Assembly (NCBI RefSeq): GCF_016918935.1
Contig: NZ_JAFFOB010000005.1
Span: 248,001 to 312,000, forward strand
DNA from: Roseitranquillus sediminis
GTDB lineage: Bacteria; Pseudomonadota; Alphaproteobacteria; Rhodobacterales; Rhodobacteraceae
Length of the DNA stretch: 64,000 bases
Direction of reading: 5' to 3'
Below the pieces are notes generated by a model. That model saw only the letters and a list, made by a program, of their open reading frames with translations. It searched no databases and was not told where the DNA came from. Below, piece after piece: positions 18,082 to 27,374 of this stretch; position 1 is the first letter of the stretch; the number at the start of each line of letters is the position of its first letter. A program made the translations under genes and the position numbers.

Positions 18082-18604
18082 GTCCCTGCAATATCCGTAT
18101 CGGCCCGCAAGGGAAGGGGTTGAGGTTGCGTTGCGCATCTCCCGGATATTGAGCCGCCTTTCGACCGGACGCGGCGCCGCCAGCGGCTGGCGTCCCGAGA
18201 GGCGCAGCGCCCGGACGATCGGGCGCTGCTCGGCGGCCGACATCGAGAGCCAGCGCCGGGTGTCGCCGCGCGAGCCGGTGCACGATGCAAACGAAGATCG
18301 CGAGCGAGGTGACGATTCGGAGCGCGTCGGGCGGAAGCGTCGCGAGGATGGCGGTCTCCAGCACCGCGCTGGCCGCGCCGGCGCCGGCGAAGGCGGCACG
18401 AAGCCTCGGCGCAGACGGATTCGCCGGTTCTCCCAGCCCTGCCAGAGCTCGGAGACGAGGATCGGCAGCGTCGTGATCGGGGGCGGCACCGGTCGCCACT
18501 TGAGGTCGCCGCCGAGCAGCAGGCCATTCATCGCGCACTCCATTTGCAGCACGTACTGGGGCCGGCCAGCGATCTCGATCGGGAAAGCCGTGGCGATACA
18601 TTAA
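18082..18604 (-). pseudogene. Possible frameshifted gene upstream of the antiporter
   Basis: About 660 bases (18082-18746) hold no intact gene. On the minus strand the coding signal seems to change frame. The frame with MNGLLLGGDLKWRP (near 18530-18410) has strong third-position G+C. Then a second frame carries a membrane-like stretch, LRIVTSLAIFVCIVHRL. Then the first frame resumes with protein-like sequence (SAAEQRPIVRALRLSG). This looks like one gene broken by two compensating shifts, or by sequence errors. I do not recognise the family. There is no clear start codon, and no in-frame stop before the antiporter start. Confidence 0.35.
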
Positions 18605-18746
18605 CGGGCCGCCCGCCACACCTGAGGGGCGTCGGGCGATACCTCGCGCTGCCGCTTTCTGCGCATCAACCTTTCCCACGTCGTCAAGTCATGGCCGCGG
18701 CTCGTCTGCGGCTGACAAGCGCGGCGGGACGGTGTAGGCGCAGCGC

Positions 18747-19781
18747 ATGAGCCTGCGCACCTCCGGTCCCGCCCGCCATTCCGATGCCGTCGTTCTGGCC
18801 TGCGACGCGAACCACCTCGCCATCGCCGTGTGCGTGGCGCTGCGGATCGACGAACTGGAAGTGGAGCGGCGCTTCGACCTCTGCGTCTGCACGCCCGACT
18901 GGCAGGCGATCCCCGAGGCTTGGCGCGAGCTGCCAGTGCGCTTCGTCGAGATCGACGTGGCGCGGGTGCCGGCCTTCGTGCACCCCAAGGCGTGGATCAG
19001 CGTCGGCACCTTCTACCGACACGTCCTGCCCGAGCTTCTGGCGCAGGACTATGCGCGGCTGCTCTACCTCGACACCGACGTGCATCTGCGGCGGCCCGGC
19101 CTGCAGGGCCTCTTCGACCGCGCGACCGGCGATTTCGCCATCGCCGCCGCGCCCGACTTCGTCGCGGTCAAGGCGCCGCGCAAGGCCCGCCGCCGCCGCT
19201 CGCGAGAGCTGGTGGAGAACCTCGGCGGCCAGGGCGGCGAATACTTCCAGGCAGGTGTCCTGCTGATGCAGACCGCCCAGCATGTGGCGCAGGGTCTCGG
19301 CGGGCGCATCCTCGAATTCGCCACAAACCAGGCGGACGTGCTGCACCAACACAGGCTGGGGGACCAGGCGGCGCTGAACGCCGTGGCCGCCGACCTTATC
19401 GTGCCGCTGAGCCCGCTCTGGAACTGGCACAGTTCGAATTGGCTGCGGCGCGAGATCGTCGAGCACTACGACCCCTACATCCTGCACTTCACCGGGCCGA
19501 ACAAGCCTTGGGTGATCCAGGACGACCCGTTCGTGGGCGGGCTTAACGACGCCTACTTCGCCTGCCTCACGCGCCTCGATCCGGGATTCAAGCCGAAGAC
19601 GCGGGAGGGGTCCCTGCCTTGGCTCGAGCGACATCCCCGCTATGGCTTCGGACCGGCCGACGCGCTGCACCGGGCGATGCGGCGCCACCGGATCAAGCGC
19701 AAGTTCGGCGCCGAGACCTCGCGCACGATCGCGCGCTACGACGCCATGGACCGGCTGATCGCCAGCACCTCCATCGGCTGA
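18747..19781 (+). CDS. GT8-family glycosyltransferase
   Basis: This 344-residue GT-A enzyme fits family 8 (general stress protein A / LPS galactosyl- or glucosyl-transferases). The metal- and nucleotide-binding DxD motif is LLYLDTDVHLRR, near residues 106-117. Later family segments are YFQAGVLLM, RLGDQAALN and the C-terminal ILHFTGPNKPW, which supplies another metal ligand histidine. No membrane segment. The C-terminal 60 residues are basic. The acceptor is unknown; LPS or an exopolysaccharide is likely. It is followed 6 bases later by a small conserved gene on the same strand. Confidence 0.9.
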   Translation: MSLRTSGPARHSDAVVLACDANHLAIAVCVALRIDELEVERRFDLCVCTPDWQAIPEAWRELPVRFVEIDVARVPAFVHPKAWISVGTFYRHVLPELLAQDYARLLYLDTDVHLRRPGLQGLFDRATGDFAIAAAPDFVAVKAPRKARRRRSRELVENLGGQGGEYFQAGVLLMQTAQHVAQGLGGRILEFATNQADVLHQHRLGDQAALNAVAADLIVPLSPLWNWHSSNWLRREIVEHYDPYILHFTGPNKPWVIQDDPFVGGLNDAYFACLTRLDPGFKPKTREGSLPWLERHPRYGFGPADALHRAMRRHRIKRKFGAETSRTIARYDAMDRLIASTSIG

Positions 19782-19787
19782 ACGCCC

Positions 19788-20144
19788 GTGCCGCGGCGGG
19801 ACTATCCCGAGACGCCGGACGGCCGCTACTTCGTCGCCCGCGGCCGCCTCTGGCGCAGGACCGACCCGCGCCTCGACGAGGGCGAGCGCCGGGCCGCGGT
19901 CAAGGCGCTGATGCAGGCGCGGCGCGCGGTGGGACAGGCGGAGGACCCCGAAGCAGAGCATGAGGCACGGGCGGCGGTGGACGCCGCGAAGCGGCGCCTC
20001 GGCGAGCGCGGCCCGGTCTGGTGGGACGACGATGCGCCGGACGAAACCGGCCGCGCCCCCTGGACCACGCGCTACGCCGACTGGTGGGAAGGCCTCAACG
20101 ACGAGGCGCGTGCGGCAGGGATCGGCACCCGCAAGGACCGCTGA
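19788..20144 (+). CDS. Conserved hypothetical protein, 118 residues
   Basis: This small charged protein starts MPRRDYPETPDGRYFVARGRLWR, a beginning I associate with a conserved but uncharacterised alphaproteobacterial family. A middle helix rich in Ala, Arg and Glu (about 30-75) is followed by a Trp-rich end (VWWDDDAP, YADWWEGL). The start is a GTG 6 bases after the glycosyltransferase stop, so it is probably co-translated. Convergent with the ybbP-like gene with a 4-base gap. No function is proposed. Confidence 0.72.
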   Translation: MPRRDYPETPDGRYFVARGRLWRRTDPRLDEGERRAAVKALMQARRAVGQAEDPEAEHEARAAVDAAKRRLGERGPVWWDDDAPDETGRAPWTTRYADWWEGLNDEARAAGIGTRKDR

Positions 20145-20148
20145 GCCG

Positions 20149-22698
20149 TCACTCCCGCGCCCGGAGGATCTGCGCCGGCCGCGCGGCGAGCGGGCGCCAG
20201 GCGAAGGCGAGCCCGGCAACCAGCGTCGCCATGATCCCGCCGAGCACGATGGCTAGTGCCGACACCGGCTCAAACCGGTAGTCCGTCTCCATCACGAAGG
20301 TGGTGACCCCCCAACCCGCCAGTCCGCCGGCAAAGATCGCGACGAGGCCCGCCGCCGCGCCTAGGATGGCCGAGCGCAGCGCGAAGTTGGCGAGGATCGC
20401 CGCGCGCGAGGCGCCGAGCGTCTTGAGCACCGCCGCCTCGTAGGTACGCGCCCGCTCGCCCGCCGCCGCCGCGCCGATCAGGACGATACCGCCGGTGAGC
20501 AGCGTGGCGCCGGCGCCATAGGTGACGGCCGCTGCGATGCCCGCCAGAACCTCGGCCACCCGGTCGATCGCCTCGCGAACGGAGATCAGCGTGATGTTCG
20601 GATAGCTCGTAGACAGATCGCGCAGGATCGCCGCCTCCGCCTCCTCGCCCGAATAGATTGTCGAAATGTAGGTGTGCGGCGCCCCCTCGATGGCGGCGGG
20701 ATTCATTGAAATGACGAAGCCGATGCCGGCGCTGGAGAAGTCGACCTCGCGGAATGAGGTGATCTCCGCCATGATCTCGCGCCCGAGGATGTTGACCGTG
20801 ATCGTGTCGCCCAGTTCCAGCCCGATCTCCGCGGCCTCCTCTGCCGCGAAGCTGACCTGAGGCGGGCCGTCATAGTCCTCGGACCACCATGCACCCGCCG
20901 TCAGCGCCGCGTCGCTCGGCGGGCGGGCCGAGTAGGTGACCCCACGGTCGCCACGGATGACCCAATGGTCGGCAACCTCGCGTGCCGGGCGGCCGTTGAT
21001 CTGCGTGACGACGCCGCGCAGCATCGGCGCCGTCTCCACGTCTTCGACTGCCGGGTCGGTCTCCAGTCGCTCCAGGAAGCCGTCGATCTGGTCGGGCTGA
21101 ATGTCGACGACGAAGAAGCTCGGCGCACGCTCCGGCAGGTCGCGCTCGATGGCCGAGCGCAGGTTGCTGTCGATCTGGCCCACCGCCGCCAGCACCGAGA
21201 GGCCGAGACCCAGCGACAGCACTACAGACGCAGTCTCGGCCCCCGGCCCGCCGACCGAGCCCAGCGCCAGCCGCGCCACTGTGCGGCCGCGAAGCGCGTG
21301 CGCCCGGGCCAGACGTGCCGCGAGCCGGCGCACGCCCGATGCCGCGGCAACCAGAACCGCGAACGCTCCGACAAGGCCGGCCGCGCTCCAGAGCGTCAGC
21401 GTCATCAGACCAGACAGGAAGGCCGCCAATCCGACCAGCAGCGCCAGCGTCGCCGCTGTCGCCGCGATCCAGATCGCGCGCGGACGACCGGCCATGTGGC
21501 CGATGTCGCGAAAAAGGGCGGCCGCGCGCACGTCCTCCGTCCGCGCAAGCGGCCAGAGCGTGAAGAGGAGCGCGGCGAGGATGCCGTAGAGCGCCGCTTC
21601 TGCGAGCGGGCCGAGATGCACGGCGAACGAGGCGGGCAGCGGCAGCCGCGCCTCGATCAGCGGCGCGAAGGCTAGCGGCAGCGCGACACCGAGGATTAGG
21701 CCCAGCGTCACCCCGACCAGCGTCAGCGCGCCGATCTGCAGGAAATAGCTGAGGAAGATCGTGCGCCGCTCCGCCCCGAGGCTCTTCAGCGTCGCGATCG
21801 TCGGCACCTTCTCGTCGAGATAGGCCCGCACCGCGGCCGACACGCCGACGCCGCCGACCGCGAGCCCGGCGAGGCCGGTGAGGACAAGGAACGCGCCCAG
21901 CCGCTCGACGAAGCGGGTGATGCCGCGCGCGCCGTTCCGCCGGTCGCGCCAGCTCGCGCCTTCGTTCATCGCCGCTTCGGCTTCGGCCCGGAGTGCGTCG
22001 AGGTCGGTCTCCGGCGGCAGGCGCAGGCGATACTCGGTCTCGAAGAGCGAGCCGGGCTGCAGGAGGCCCGAGTCCGCAAGCGCCTCCGTCCGGACTATGG
22101 TGGTAGGCCCGAGACTGAAGCCTTGGGTCGCGGTGTCCGGCTCTCGCTCGAGCACCGCGCTCAGCAAGAAGTCCGTCTCGCCCAGACGGACGGTATCGCC
22201 GGGGTCCAAGCCCAGCCGGTCCACCAGCACGCGGTCAACAACGGCGCCGGGCCGACCCGCGGCCCCGTCGAGCGCCTCGGCAAGCGGCATCGGCGGGTCG
22301 AGCACGACCGCGCCCAGCAGAGGGTAGGCGGCGTCGACGCCCTTGACCTGCGTCAGCGCCCGGTCCTCGCCCGCCACCGCCATCGAGCGGAACTCGACCA
22401 CTTCGGAGACAGCGCCCTGCGCCTCCAGCCACTGCCGCTCCTGCGGCTCTGCAAAGCGGTAGGTGAGCTCCACCTGCGCGTCGCCGCCCAGGATCGTCGC
22501 GGCCTCGCGTTCCAGCCCGCGTTCGATGCTCTCGCGCACCGTGCCCACGGCGGCGATGGCGGCCACGCCCAGCGCGAGGCAGGCGAGAAACACGCGGAAG
22601 CCGCGCACCCCGCCCCTCAGCTCGCGCAAGGCGATGCGCAGCGCGACCGGCAGCCGCAGGTCCCGCCGTCGCGGCGCGGCGCAGTCGAGGACGCTCAC
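20149..22698 (-). CDS. FtsX-like ABC transporter permease, YbbP type
   Basis: This 849-residue inner-membrane permease has an N-terminal helix followed by a large periplasmic domain. It then shows the characteristic sets of FtsX-domain helices, the first around VLTGLAGLAVGGVGVSAAV and the last near its C-terminus. It resembles YbbP, the partner of the ATPase YbbA, and is related to LolC/MacB-type mechanotransmission systems rather than to importers. It overlaps the ATPase gene by 4 bases (ATGA). As in E. coli, the pair is divergent from a TesA-like esterase gene, which supports the YbbAP assignment. The substrate is unknown; an envelope lipid or lipoprotein role is inferred. Confidence 0.88.
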   Translation of the reverse strand: MSVLDCAAPRRRDLRLPVALRIALRELRGGVRGFRVFLACLALGVAAIAAVGTVRESIERGLEREAATILGGDAQVELTYRFAEPQERQWLEAQGAVSEVVEFRSMAVAGEDRALTQVKGVDAAYPLLGAVVLDPPMPLAEALDGAAGRPGAVVDRVLVDRLGLDPGDTVRLGETDFLLSAVLEREPDTATQGFSLGPTTIVRTEALADSGLLQPGSLFETEYRLRLPPETDLDALRAEAEAAMNEGASWRDRRNGARGITRFVERLGAFLVLTGLAGLAVGGVGVSAAVRAYLDEKVPTIATLKSLGAERRTIFLSYFLQIGALTLVGVTLGLILGVALPLAFAPLIEARLPLPASFAVHLGPLAEAALYGILAALLFTLWPLARTEDVRAAALFRDIGHMAGRPRAIWIAATAATLALLVGLAAFLSGLMTLTLWSAAGLVGAFAVLVAAASGVRRLAARLARAHALRGRTVARLALGSVGGPGAETASVVLSLGLGLSVLAAVGQIDSNLRSAIERDLPERAPSFFVVDIQPDQIDGFLERLETDPAVEDVETAPMLRGVVTQINGRPAREVADHWVIRGDRGVTYSARPPSDAALTAGAWWSEDYDGPPQVSFAAEEAAEIGLELGDTITVNILGREIMAEITSFREVDFSSAGIGFVISMNPAAIEGAPHTYISTIYSGEEAEAAILRDLSTSYPNITLISVREAIDRVAEVLAGIAAAVTYGAGATLLTGGIVLIGAAAAGERARTYEAAVLKTLGASRAAILANFALRSAILGAAAGLVAIFAGGLAGWGVTTFVMETDYRFEPVSALAIVLGGIMATLVAGLAFAWRPLAARPAQILRARE

Positions 22699-23384
22699 TC
22701 CGCCGCCCGCGCCAGCTCGGGTTCGACGCGGCCGTCGCGCATCCGCACCACGCGGCCGCAGCGCTCGGCCAGCTCGCGGGCGTGCGTGACCAGCACCAGC
22801 GTCGCGCCACGCTCGTGCAGGCCGAAGAGCAGGTCCATGATCGTCTCGCCCGTCGTCTCGTCGAGGTTGCCCGTCGGCTCGTCGGCGAGCAGGATGTCGG
22901 GCCGCGGCGCCGCGGCGCGGGCGAGCGCGACGCGCTGCTGCTCGCCCCCCGATAGCTGCGCCGGGTAATGCGCCGCCCGATCGGCGAGGCCCATGAGCCT
23001 CAGCTCCTCCTCGGCCCGCTCGAAGGCGTCCGGCTTCCCCGCCAGCTCCAGCGGAGTCGCGACGTTCTCGAGCGCCGTCATCGTCGGGATCAGGTGGAAG
23101 GACTGGAAGACGATGCCCATATGGTTGCGTCTGAACCGGGCCAGCTCGTCCTCGCCCAGCGCCGTCAGGTCGCGCCCCAGCGCCATGACCGACCCGCCGG
23201 TGGCGCGCTCGAGCCCGCCCATGAGCATGAGGAGCGACGACTTGCCCGAGCCCGAAGGACCCACCAGCGCCACCGTCTCCCCCCGCGCCACGTCAAGGTC
23301 GATGCCGCGCAGGATCTCGACGCGGCCCGCGTTGCCGTCGAGGCTGAGCCGCGCATCGCTGAGGGAAAGGATCGTGTCGGTCAT
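22695..23384 (-). CDS. ABC transporter ATPase, YbbA type
   Basis: This 229-residue ATPase energises the adjacent FtsX-like permease. Walker A is GPSGSGKSS (about residues 43-51), the signature motif is LSGGEQQRVALARA and Walker B is ILLADEPTGNLD, followed by the H-loop VTHAREL. The NLD after Walker B is typical of the LolD/MacB/YbbA group. The start MTDTILSL is used; an upstream GTG would run into the divergent esterase. It is translationally coupled to the permease. High confidence for the family, moderate for YbbA orthology. Confidence 0.92.
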   Translation of the reverse strand: MTDTILSLSDARLSLDGNAGRVEILRGIDLDVARGETVALVGPSGSGKSSLLMLMGGLERATGGSVMALGRDLTALGEDELARFRRNHMGIVFQSFHLIPTMTALENVATPLELAGKPDAFERAEEELRLMGLADRAAHYPAQLSGGEQQRVALARAAAPRPDILLADEPTGNLDETTGETIMDLLFGLHERGATLVLVTHARELAERCGRVVRMRDGRVEPELARAAE

Positions 23385-24096
23385 CCGGCGCTCCGCTGAG
23401 GTTCCCAAGGCATATGGTCTCCTACGCAACACCCGCAACGCCGGATTGGTCGCGGTGCTCGCCGGCGCGGCACAGGCCGAGACGGTGATTGCCGCGCTGG
23501 GCGACAGCCTGACGCAGGGCTACGGCCTGCCGCAGGAGCAGGGCCTGGTGCCGCAACTGCAGGAATGGCTCGACGCGCGCGGCGCAGAGGCGCGGGTGCT
23601 GAATGCGGGCGTCTCGGGCGACACGACGGCGGGGGGCCTCTCCCGCGTCGAATGGACGCTGACGGACGAGGTCGACGCGATGATCGTGGCGCTCGGCGGC
23701 AACGACATCTTGCGCGGGATCGACCCGGCGGTGAGTCGCGACAACATCGACGGCATCCTTGGGGCGGCCGAGGCCGCCGAGGTCGAGGTACTGCTGGTGG
23801 GCGTCGAAGCGCCGGGCAACTACGGCGCGGACTACAAGGCGGCGTTCGACAGACTCTATGTCGACCTGTCGGAAGAGTACGGCACGCTGCTGGTCGAGAG
23901 CTTCTTCGCCCCGCTGGAGGCCTCCGGCGACCGCGACACCGCGATGCAGGCCTACATGCAGCCGGACGGGCTGCATCCCAACGCGGCCGGCGTGGAGCTG
24001 ATCGTCGAGGCGTTGGGGCCGTCCGTGCTGGAGCTGATCGACCGAACCGAAAGCTCAGCGCCAGTCGAAGAAGCCGGGGCCGGCGCGGGACAGTAG
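23374..24096 (+). CDS. Arylesterase / TesA-like GDSL hydrolase
   Basis: This SGNH hydrolase cleaves short acyl or aryl esters, or acts as a periplasmic lysophospholipase/thioesterase. All four blocks are present: GDSLTQGYGL (Ser), AGVSGDT (Gly), GGNDILRG (Asn) and DGLHPNAAG (Asp, His). A signal-peptide core (LVAVLAGAAQA) precedes the domain, so export is expected. The start is a problem: the only in-frame ATG/GTG/TTG upstream of the core is a GTG at 23374, which overlaps the divergent ybbA-like start. An ATG at 23414 would fit well but is one base out of frame. The 3' end overlaps hemC by 42 bases, convergently. Confidence 0.82.
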   Translation: MSVIRRSAEVPKAYGLLRNTRNAGLVAVLAGAAQAETVIAALGDSLTQGYGLPQEQGLVPQLQEWLDARGAEARVLNAGVSGDTTAGGLSRVEWTLTDEVDAMIVALGGNDILRGIDPAVSRDNIDGILGAAEAAEVEVLLVGVEAPGNYGADYKAAFDRLYVDLSEEYGTLLVESFFAPLEASGDRDTAMQAYMQPDGLHPNAAGVELIVEALGPSVLELIDRTESSAPVEEAGAGAGQ

Positions 24097-24996
24097 CTCC
24101 GCCGCCAGCGCGCGACCCATCGCGGCGCCATCCTCGGCGGGCCCCTCAGTCTCGTCGGCCAGCGCCTCCGACCCGTCCGTGCGCAGGATCTCGCCGCGCA
24201 GCCTGAGGCGGCCGCCGTCGAGTTCAGCCAGCCCCGCGATCGGCGTCTCGCACGACCCGTCGAGCGCGGCGAGGAACGAGCGCTCCGCTGCAAGGCGCAG
24301 GCCCGTCTCCGCGTCGTGCAGCGGCTCCAGCAGGCCGGCAGCCCGCGAGTCGTCGCCGCGCCGCTCGACGCCGATGGCGCCCTGCGCGATGGCGGGCAGC
24401 ATCTCCTCCGGCTCGATCTCGGTCCGCGGCACGTCCTCGGCGCGGAGCCGGTTCAGGCCGGCCATGGCGAGGAACGTGGCCGCCGCGACACCGTCGTGCA
24501 GCTTTCTCAGGCGCGTCTGCACATTGCCGCGGAACTCCACCACCGTCACGTCCGGCCGGCGGTGAAGGAGCTGCGACTTGCGCCGAAGCGACGAGGTGCC
24601 CACCACGGCCCCCTGCGGCAGGTCGCGCAGCAGGCCGCGGCCGGGCGAGACGAAGGCGTCCCGCACGTCCTCCCGCGGCAGGTAGATGCCGAGCGTCAGA
24701 CCCCTCGGCTGCTCGACCGGCATGTCCTTCATCGAATGGACCGCCACGTCGATCTCGCCGCCGATCAGCGCCTCCTCGATCTCCTTGGTGAAGAGGCCCT
24801 TGCCGCCGATCTCCTTGAGCGGGCGGTCGATCACGCGGTCGCCCGTCGTCTTGATCGTGACGATGGAAAACGCCTCGAACGGCAGGTCGTGCGCCAGCGC
24901 CAGGCGCTCGCGCGTCTCGTTCGCCTGCGCCAGCGCCAGCGGCGAGCCGCGGGTGCCGATGCGGAACGGTCTTTCGGGGGTGGGGAGCGGCTGCAT
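24055..24996 (-). CDS. hemC: Hydroxymethylbilane synthase (porphobilinogen deaminase)
   Basis: This 313-residue enzyme polymerises four porphobilinogen units into hydroxymethylbilane for haem, bacteriochlorophyll and cobalamin. The start of the protein has the family segment [22 protein letters not shown] carries the catalytic Asp and the cofactor-contact residues. The dipyrromethane-cofactor cysteine is C249 in [10 protein letters not shown]. The ATG at 24996 is chosen; a GTG two codons earlier is possible. It is divergent from hemE with 71 bases between the starts, so the two steps of tetrapyrrole synthesis may share control. Confidence 0.97.
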   Translation of the reverse strand: MQPLPTPERPFRIGTRGSPLALAQANETRERLALAHDLPFEAFSIVTIKTTGDRVIDRPLKEIGGKGLFTKEIEEALIGGEIDVAVHSMKDMPVEQPRGLTLGIYLPREDVRDAFVSPGRGLLRDLPQGAVVGTSSLRRKSQLLHRRPDVTVVEFRGNVQTRLRKLHDGVAAATFLAMAGLNRLRAEDVPRTEIEPEEMLPAIAQGAIGVERRGDDSRAAGLLEPLHDAETGLRLAAERSFLAALDGSCETPIAGLAELDGGRLRLRGEILRTDGSEALADETEGPAEDGAAMGRALAAELLSRAGPGFFDWR

Positions 24997-25067
24997 GGCC
25001 ACCGTCTAGCCTCGCCGAGGTCTGGAGACAACTTGACAAGGCGGGCGGCCCGCGTGACCAACCGCCG

Positions 25068-26108
25068 ATGGAAACAAAGCTGCTTCTGCGCGCCCTCGCC
25101 GGCGAGACGTTGCCGGTTCCGCCGGTCTGGATGATGCGCCAGGCGGGGCGCTACCTGCCGGAGTACCGGGCGACGCGGGCGAAGGCGGGCGACTTCCTGT
25201 CGCTCTGCTACAACCCCGAACTCGCGGCCGAGGTGACGCTGCAGCCGATCCGGCGCTATGGCTTCGACGCTGCCATCCTCTTCGCCGATATCCTGCTGGT
25301 GCCGCAGGCGCTGGGCGCGGACCTGTGGTTCGTGCAGGGCGAAGGGCCGCGGCTCTCCACCGTCACGGGGCCGGAGGACTTTGCACGGCTGCGCCCGGCG
25401 AGCGACGTGCACGAAACGCTGTCACCGATCTACGAGACGGTGCGGATCCTTCGCGAGACGCTGCCGCCTGAGACGGCGCTGATCGGCTTCGCAGGCGCGC
25501 CCTGGACGGTGGCGACCTACATGATCGCGGGGCGCGGCACCCCGGACCAGGGTCCGGCCCATGCGCTGATGGCCGAGCAGCCGGAGGTCCTCGAGGCGCT
25601 GATCGAGCGGCTCACCGAGGCGACGGTGGAGTACCTCTCCCGCCAGATCGAGGCGGGCGCCGAGGTGGTCAAGCTCTTCGACAGCTGGGCGGGGTCGCTG
25701 CAGGGCGCGGCCTTCGAACGCTATGCGCTGGAGCCTGCGCGGTATATCATTGCTGCGCTCAACGCGCGCCATCCGGGCGTGCCGGTCATCGCCTTCCCGC
25801 GCGAGGCGGGTGCGCGCTACGAGGGGTTTGCTCAGGCGACCGGGGCGGACTGCGTGGCGCTCGACAGCGCGGTAGAGCCTGACTGGGCAGCCACGCACGT
25901 GCAGAACCCATCGAAAAGCCGGGTGTGCGTGCAGGGCAATCTCGACCCGCGCCTCCTCGTGACCGGCGGACCGGAACTGGTCGCGTCGACACGGCGGATC
26001 GTCCGCGCCTTCGCCGGAGGGCCGCACATCTTCAACCTGGGGCATGGCATCACGCCTGACGCCGACCCGGATAACGTGGCGAGGATGATCGAGACCGTGC
26101 GCGGCTGA
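25068..26108 (+). CDS. hemE: Uroporphyrinogen decarboxylase
   Basis: This 346-residue cytosolic enzyme decarboxylates uroporphyrinogen III to coproporphyrinogen III. The two family signatures are intact: [16 protein letters not shown] near the N-terminus and [13 protein letters not shown] in the middle. The active-site aspartate lies in [14 protein letters not shown]. Length is standard. No Shine-Dalgarno sequence is visible before the ATG, and a TTGACA hexamer lies only 30 bases upstream, so the message may have a very short leader (inference). A hairpin follows directly after the stop. Confidence 0.97.
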   Translation: METKLLLRALAGETLPVPPVWMMRQAGRYLPEYRATRAKAGDFLSLCYNPELAAEVTLQPIRRYGFDAAILFADILLVPQALGADLWFVQGEGPRLSTVTGPEDFARLRPASDVHETLSPIYETVRILRETLPPETALIGFAGAPWTVATYMIAGRGTPDQGPAHALMAEQPEVLEALIERLTEATVEYLSRQIEAGAEVVKLFDSWAGSLQGAAFERYALEPARYIIAALNARHPGVPVIAFPREAGARYEGFAQATGADCVALDSAVEPDWAATHVQNPSKSRVCVQGNLDPRLLVTGGPELVASTRRIVRAFAGGPHIFNLGHGITPDADPDNVARMIETVRG

Positions 26109-26135
26109 CGCGGGCGCCGCTCCTCGACGCCCGCG
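26109..26135 (+). terminator. Hairpin after hemE
   Basis: CGCGGGCG and CGCCCGCG form an 8-bp perfect stem with an 11-base loop, starting immediately at the hemE stop and followed by CCTTGTT. It also sits just beyond the end of the convergent DUF3618 gene, so it could serve both directions. Confidence 0.55.
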
Positions 26136-26141
26136 CCTTGT

Positions 26142-26855
26142 TCAGACCTTGCGCTCGGGGTTCTTCGGGTCCGGCGTCCGTGGCCCGGTGTCGGAGGAGA
26201 CAGTGGTTCCGCCGCCGGGGGTTCCCTGGTCACGAGTGCCGCTTCCGCCGGCTGCCGGCTTCCACGTCGAGTCGCCGGACGTGCTGCTTGCGGGTGCGGA
26301 GGTCGCGCCTGATCCGGTGGCCGTGGTGCTCCGCGGGGGGACGCTTCCCGCAGTGCCCGCTCCGGCCGTGTGAGCAGTCTCGGAAGTCGGCCGGCCGACG
26401 TCGGGGATCGGCCCGCTCGGTCCCGAGGCTCCGGGCGCGCCGGTGGCGGGGGTCGGCGGGGCCGAGCCTGACCGCGGCGCGCCCGAGAAGGCGTCGCGCC
26501 GCGTATCGCCGATGCCGCCCCGTCCGTCGTCCACCGCACCTCGCGCGGTGTCGCGGTAGCCATCCGGTGGCGGCAGGCGACGCGTCGCGGGTGCATACGG
26601 CCGCGCCTGCGACGGACCGAACGCCAGCCACGCCACGCCGATGCCGATCAGCGCCACCGCAATCGGCTTCTCGCGAATCGCGCGGCCCAGCGTCTGACCG
26701 AAGTCGCCGCCGTTCGAGCGCATGTACTGGCCCGCCCGGTTCCAGGCTTCCTCGAACGTCAGTCGGTTCAGGATCTCGTCCAACGTATTTTGGAGCGCCG
26801 CACGCTCCTCTTCCAGCTCGCGCTCGATATCGCGTGAGGATCGCTCAGTGGCCAT
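26142..26855 (-). CDS. DUF3618 domain membrane-anchored protein with Pro/Gly/Ser/Thr-rich tail
   Basis: This 237-residue protein has an N-terminal acidic helix (RDIERELEEERAALQNTLDEI), the DUF3618 hallmark. A single hydrophobic segment follows near residues 60-80 (KPIAVALIGIGVAWLAFG). The last 150 residues are low-complexity Gly/Ser/Thr/Pro, probably disordered. DUF3618 proteins have no proven function. They often sit next to the holin-X type protein found upstream here and recall YqjD/ElaB-like membrane stress proteins. Its start overlaps the end of that gene by 11 bases, so the two are translated together. Confidence 0.85.
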   Translation of the reverse strand: MATERSSRDIERELEEERAALQNTLDEILNRLTFEEAWNRAGQYMRSNGGDFGQTLGRAIREKPIAVALIGIGVAWLAFGPSQARPYAPATRRLPPPDGYRDTARGAVDDGRGGIGDTRRDAFSGAPRSGSAPPTPATGAPGASGPSGPIPDVGRPTSETAHTAGAGTAGSVPPRSTTATGSGATSAPASSTSGDSTWKPAAGGSGTRDQGTPGGGTTVSSDTGPRTPDPKNPERKV

Positions 26856-27267
26856 CGGTTGCCTCCTTTACGGCATAGGCGTCACGCTTCAGGTTCTTCG
26901 CCGTCCGCGTCGGCGCAAGGCTGGAGGCCTTGAGGTCGTTCTGCCCCTTGCGCAGCATGATCACCGCAATGAGCGCCAGAGCCAGTCCCACGACCAGCGC
27001 CGCCCATCCGGCGCCCAGGCCGAGCTCGGCGAGGCCCGCGACGATCGCCGCCGCGAGCACGTTCAGCGCCGTCAGCAAAAGGATCAGCGCGCCGACGAGA
27101 AGTCCGACCGCCGTCGCCGCCCTGTTCACGTTTTCCTGCATCTCGGCGCGGGCGAGGTCGACTTCGCTGCGCACGAGCATGCTGATCTGGGAAATCACGT
27201 CCTGGACCAGCCCCGGCGTGCTGCGGGCACGTTCGTCATGGGCGGTCGCGGGTCCTGGATCTGCCAT
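26845..27267 (-). CDS. Holin-X / phage-holin-superfamily-III-like membrane protein
   Basis: This 140-residue protein has an N-terminal amphipathic helix (VQDVISQISMLVRSEVDLARAEM) and two tightly packed hydrophobic helices (about 48-75 and 83-105). A basic tail follows. This matches the putative Actinobacterial Holin-X family, a chromosomal envelope protein despite its name. No lysin or phage gene is nearby, so a prophage origin is unlikely. It is coupled to the DUF3618 gene by an 11-base overlap. The pair probably affects membrane organisation or stress; this is inference. Confidence 0.82.
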   Translation of the reverse strand: MADPGPATAHDERARSTPGLVQDVISQISMLVRSEVDLARAEMQENVNRAATAVGLLVGALILLLTALNVLAAAIVAGLAELGLGAGWAALVVGLALALIAVIMLRKGQNDLKASSLAPTRTAKNLKRDAYAVKEATDGH

Positions 27268-27374
27268 CAGTTCCTCCGGTCTCTCAATCTGCCGGACACG
27301 CCGGCTCTGTCGATCAAGAAGGATTCAACGCATCAGGTTCCGCGTCTGCGGCTGCCACGGCTGCCCGCAACACC

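Noticed and set aside
26845-27267. Prophage remnant suggested by a holin-like protein
   Set aside because: The holin-X family is chromosomal, and no lysin, terminase, integrase or tail gene is near.
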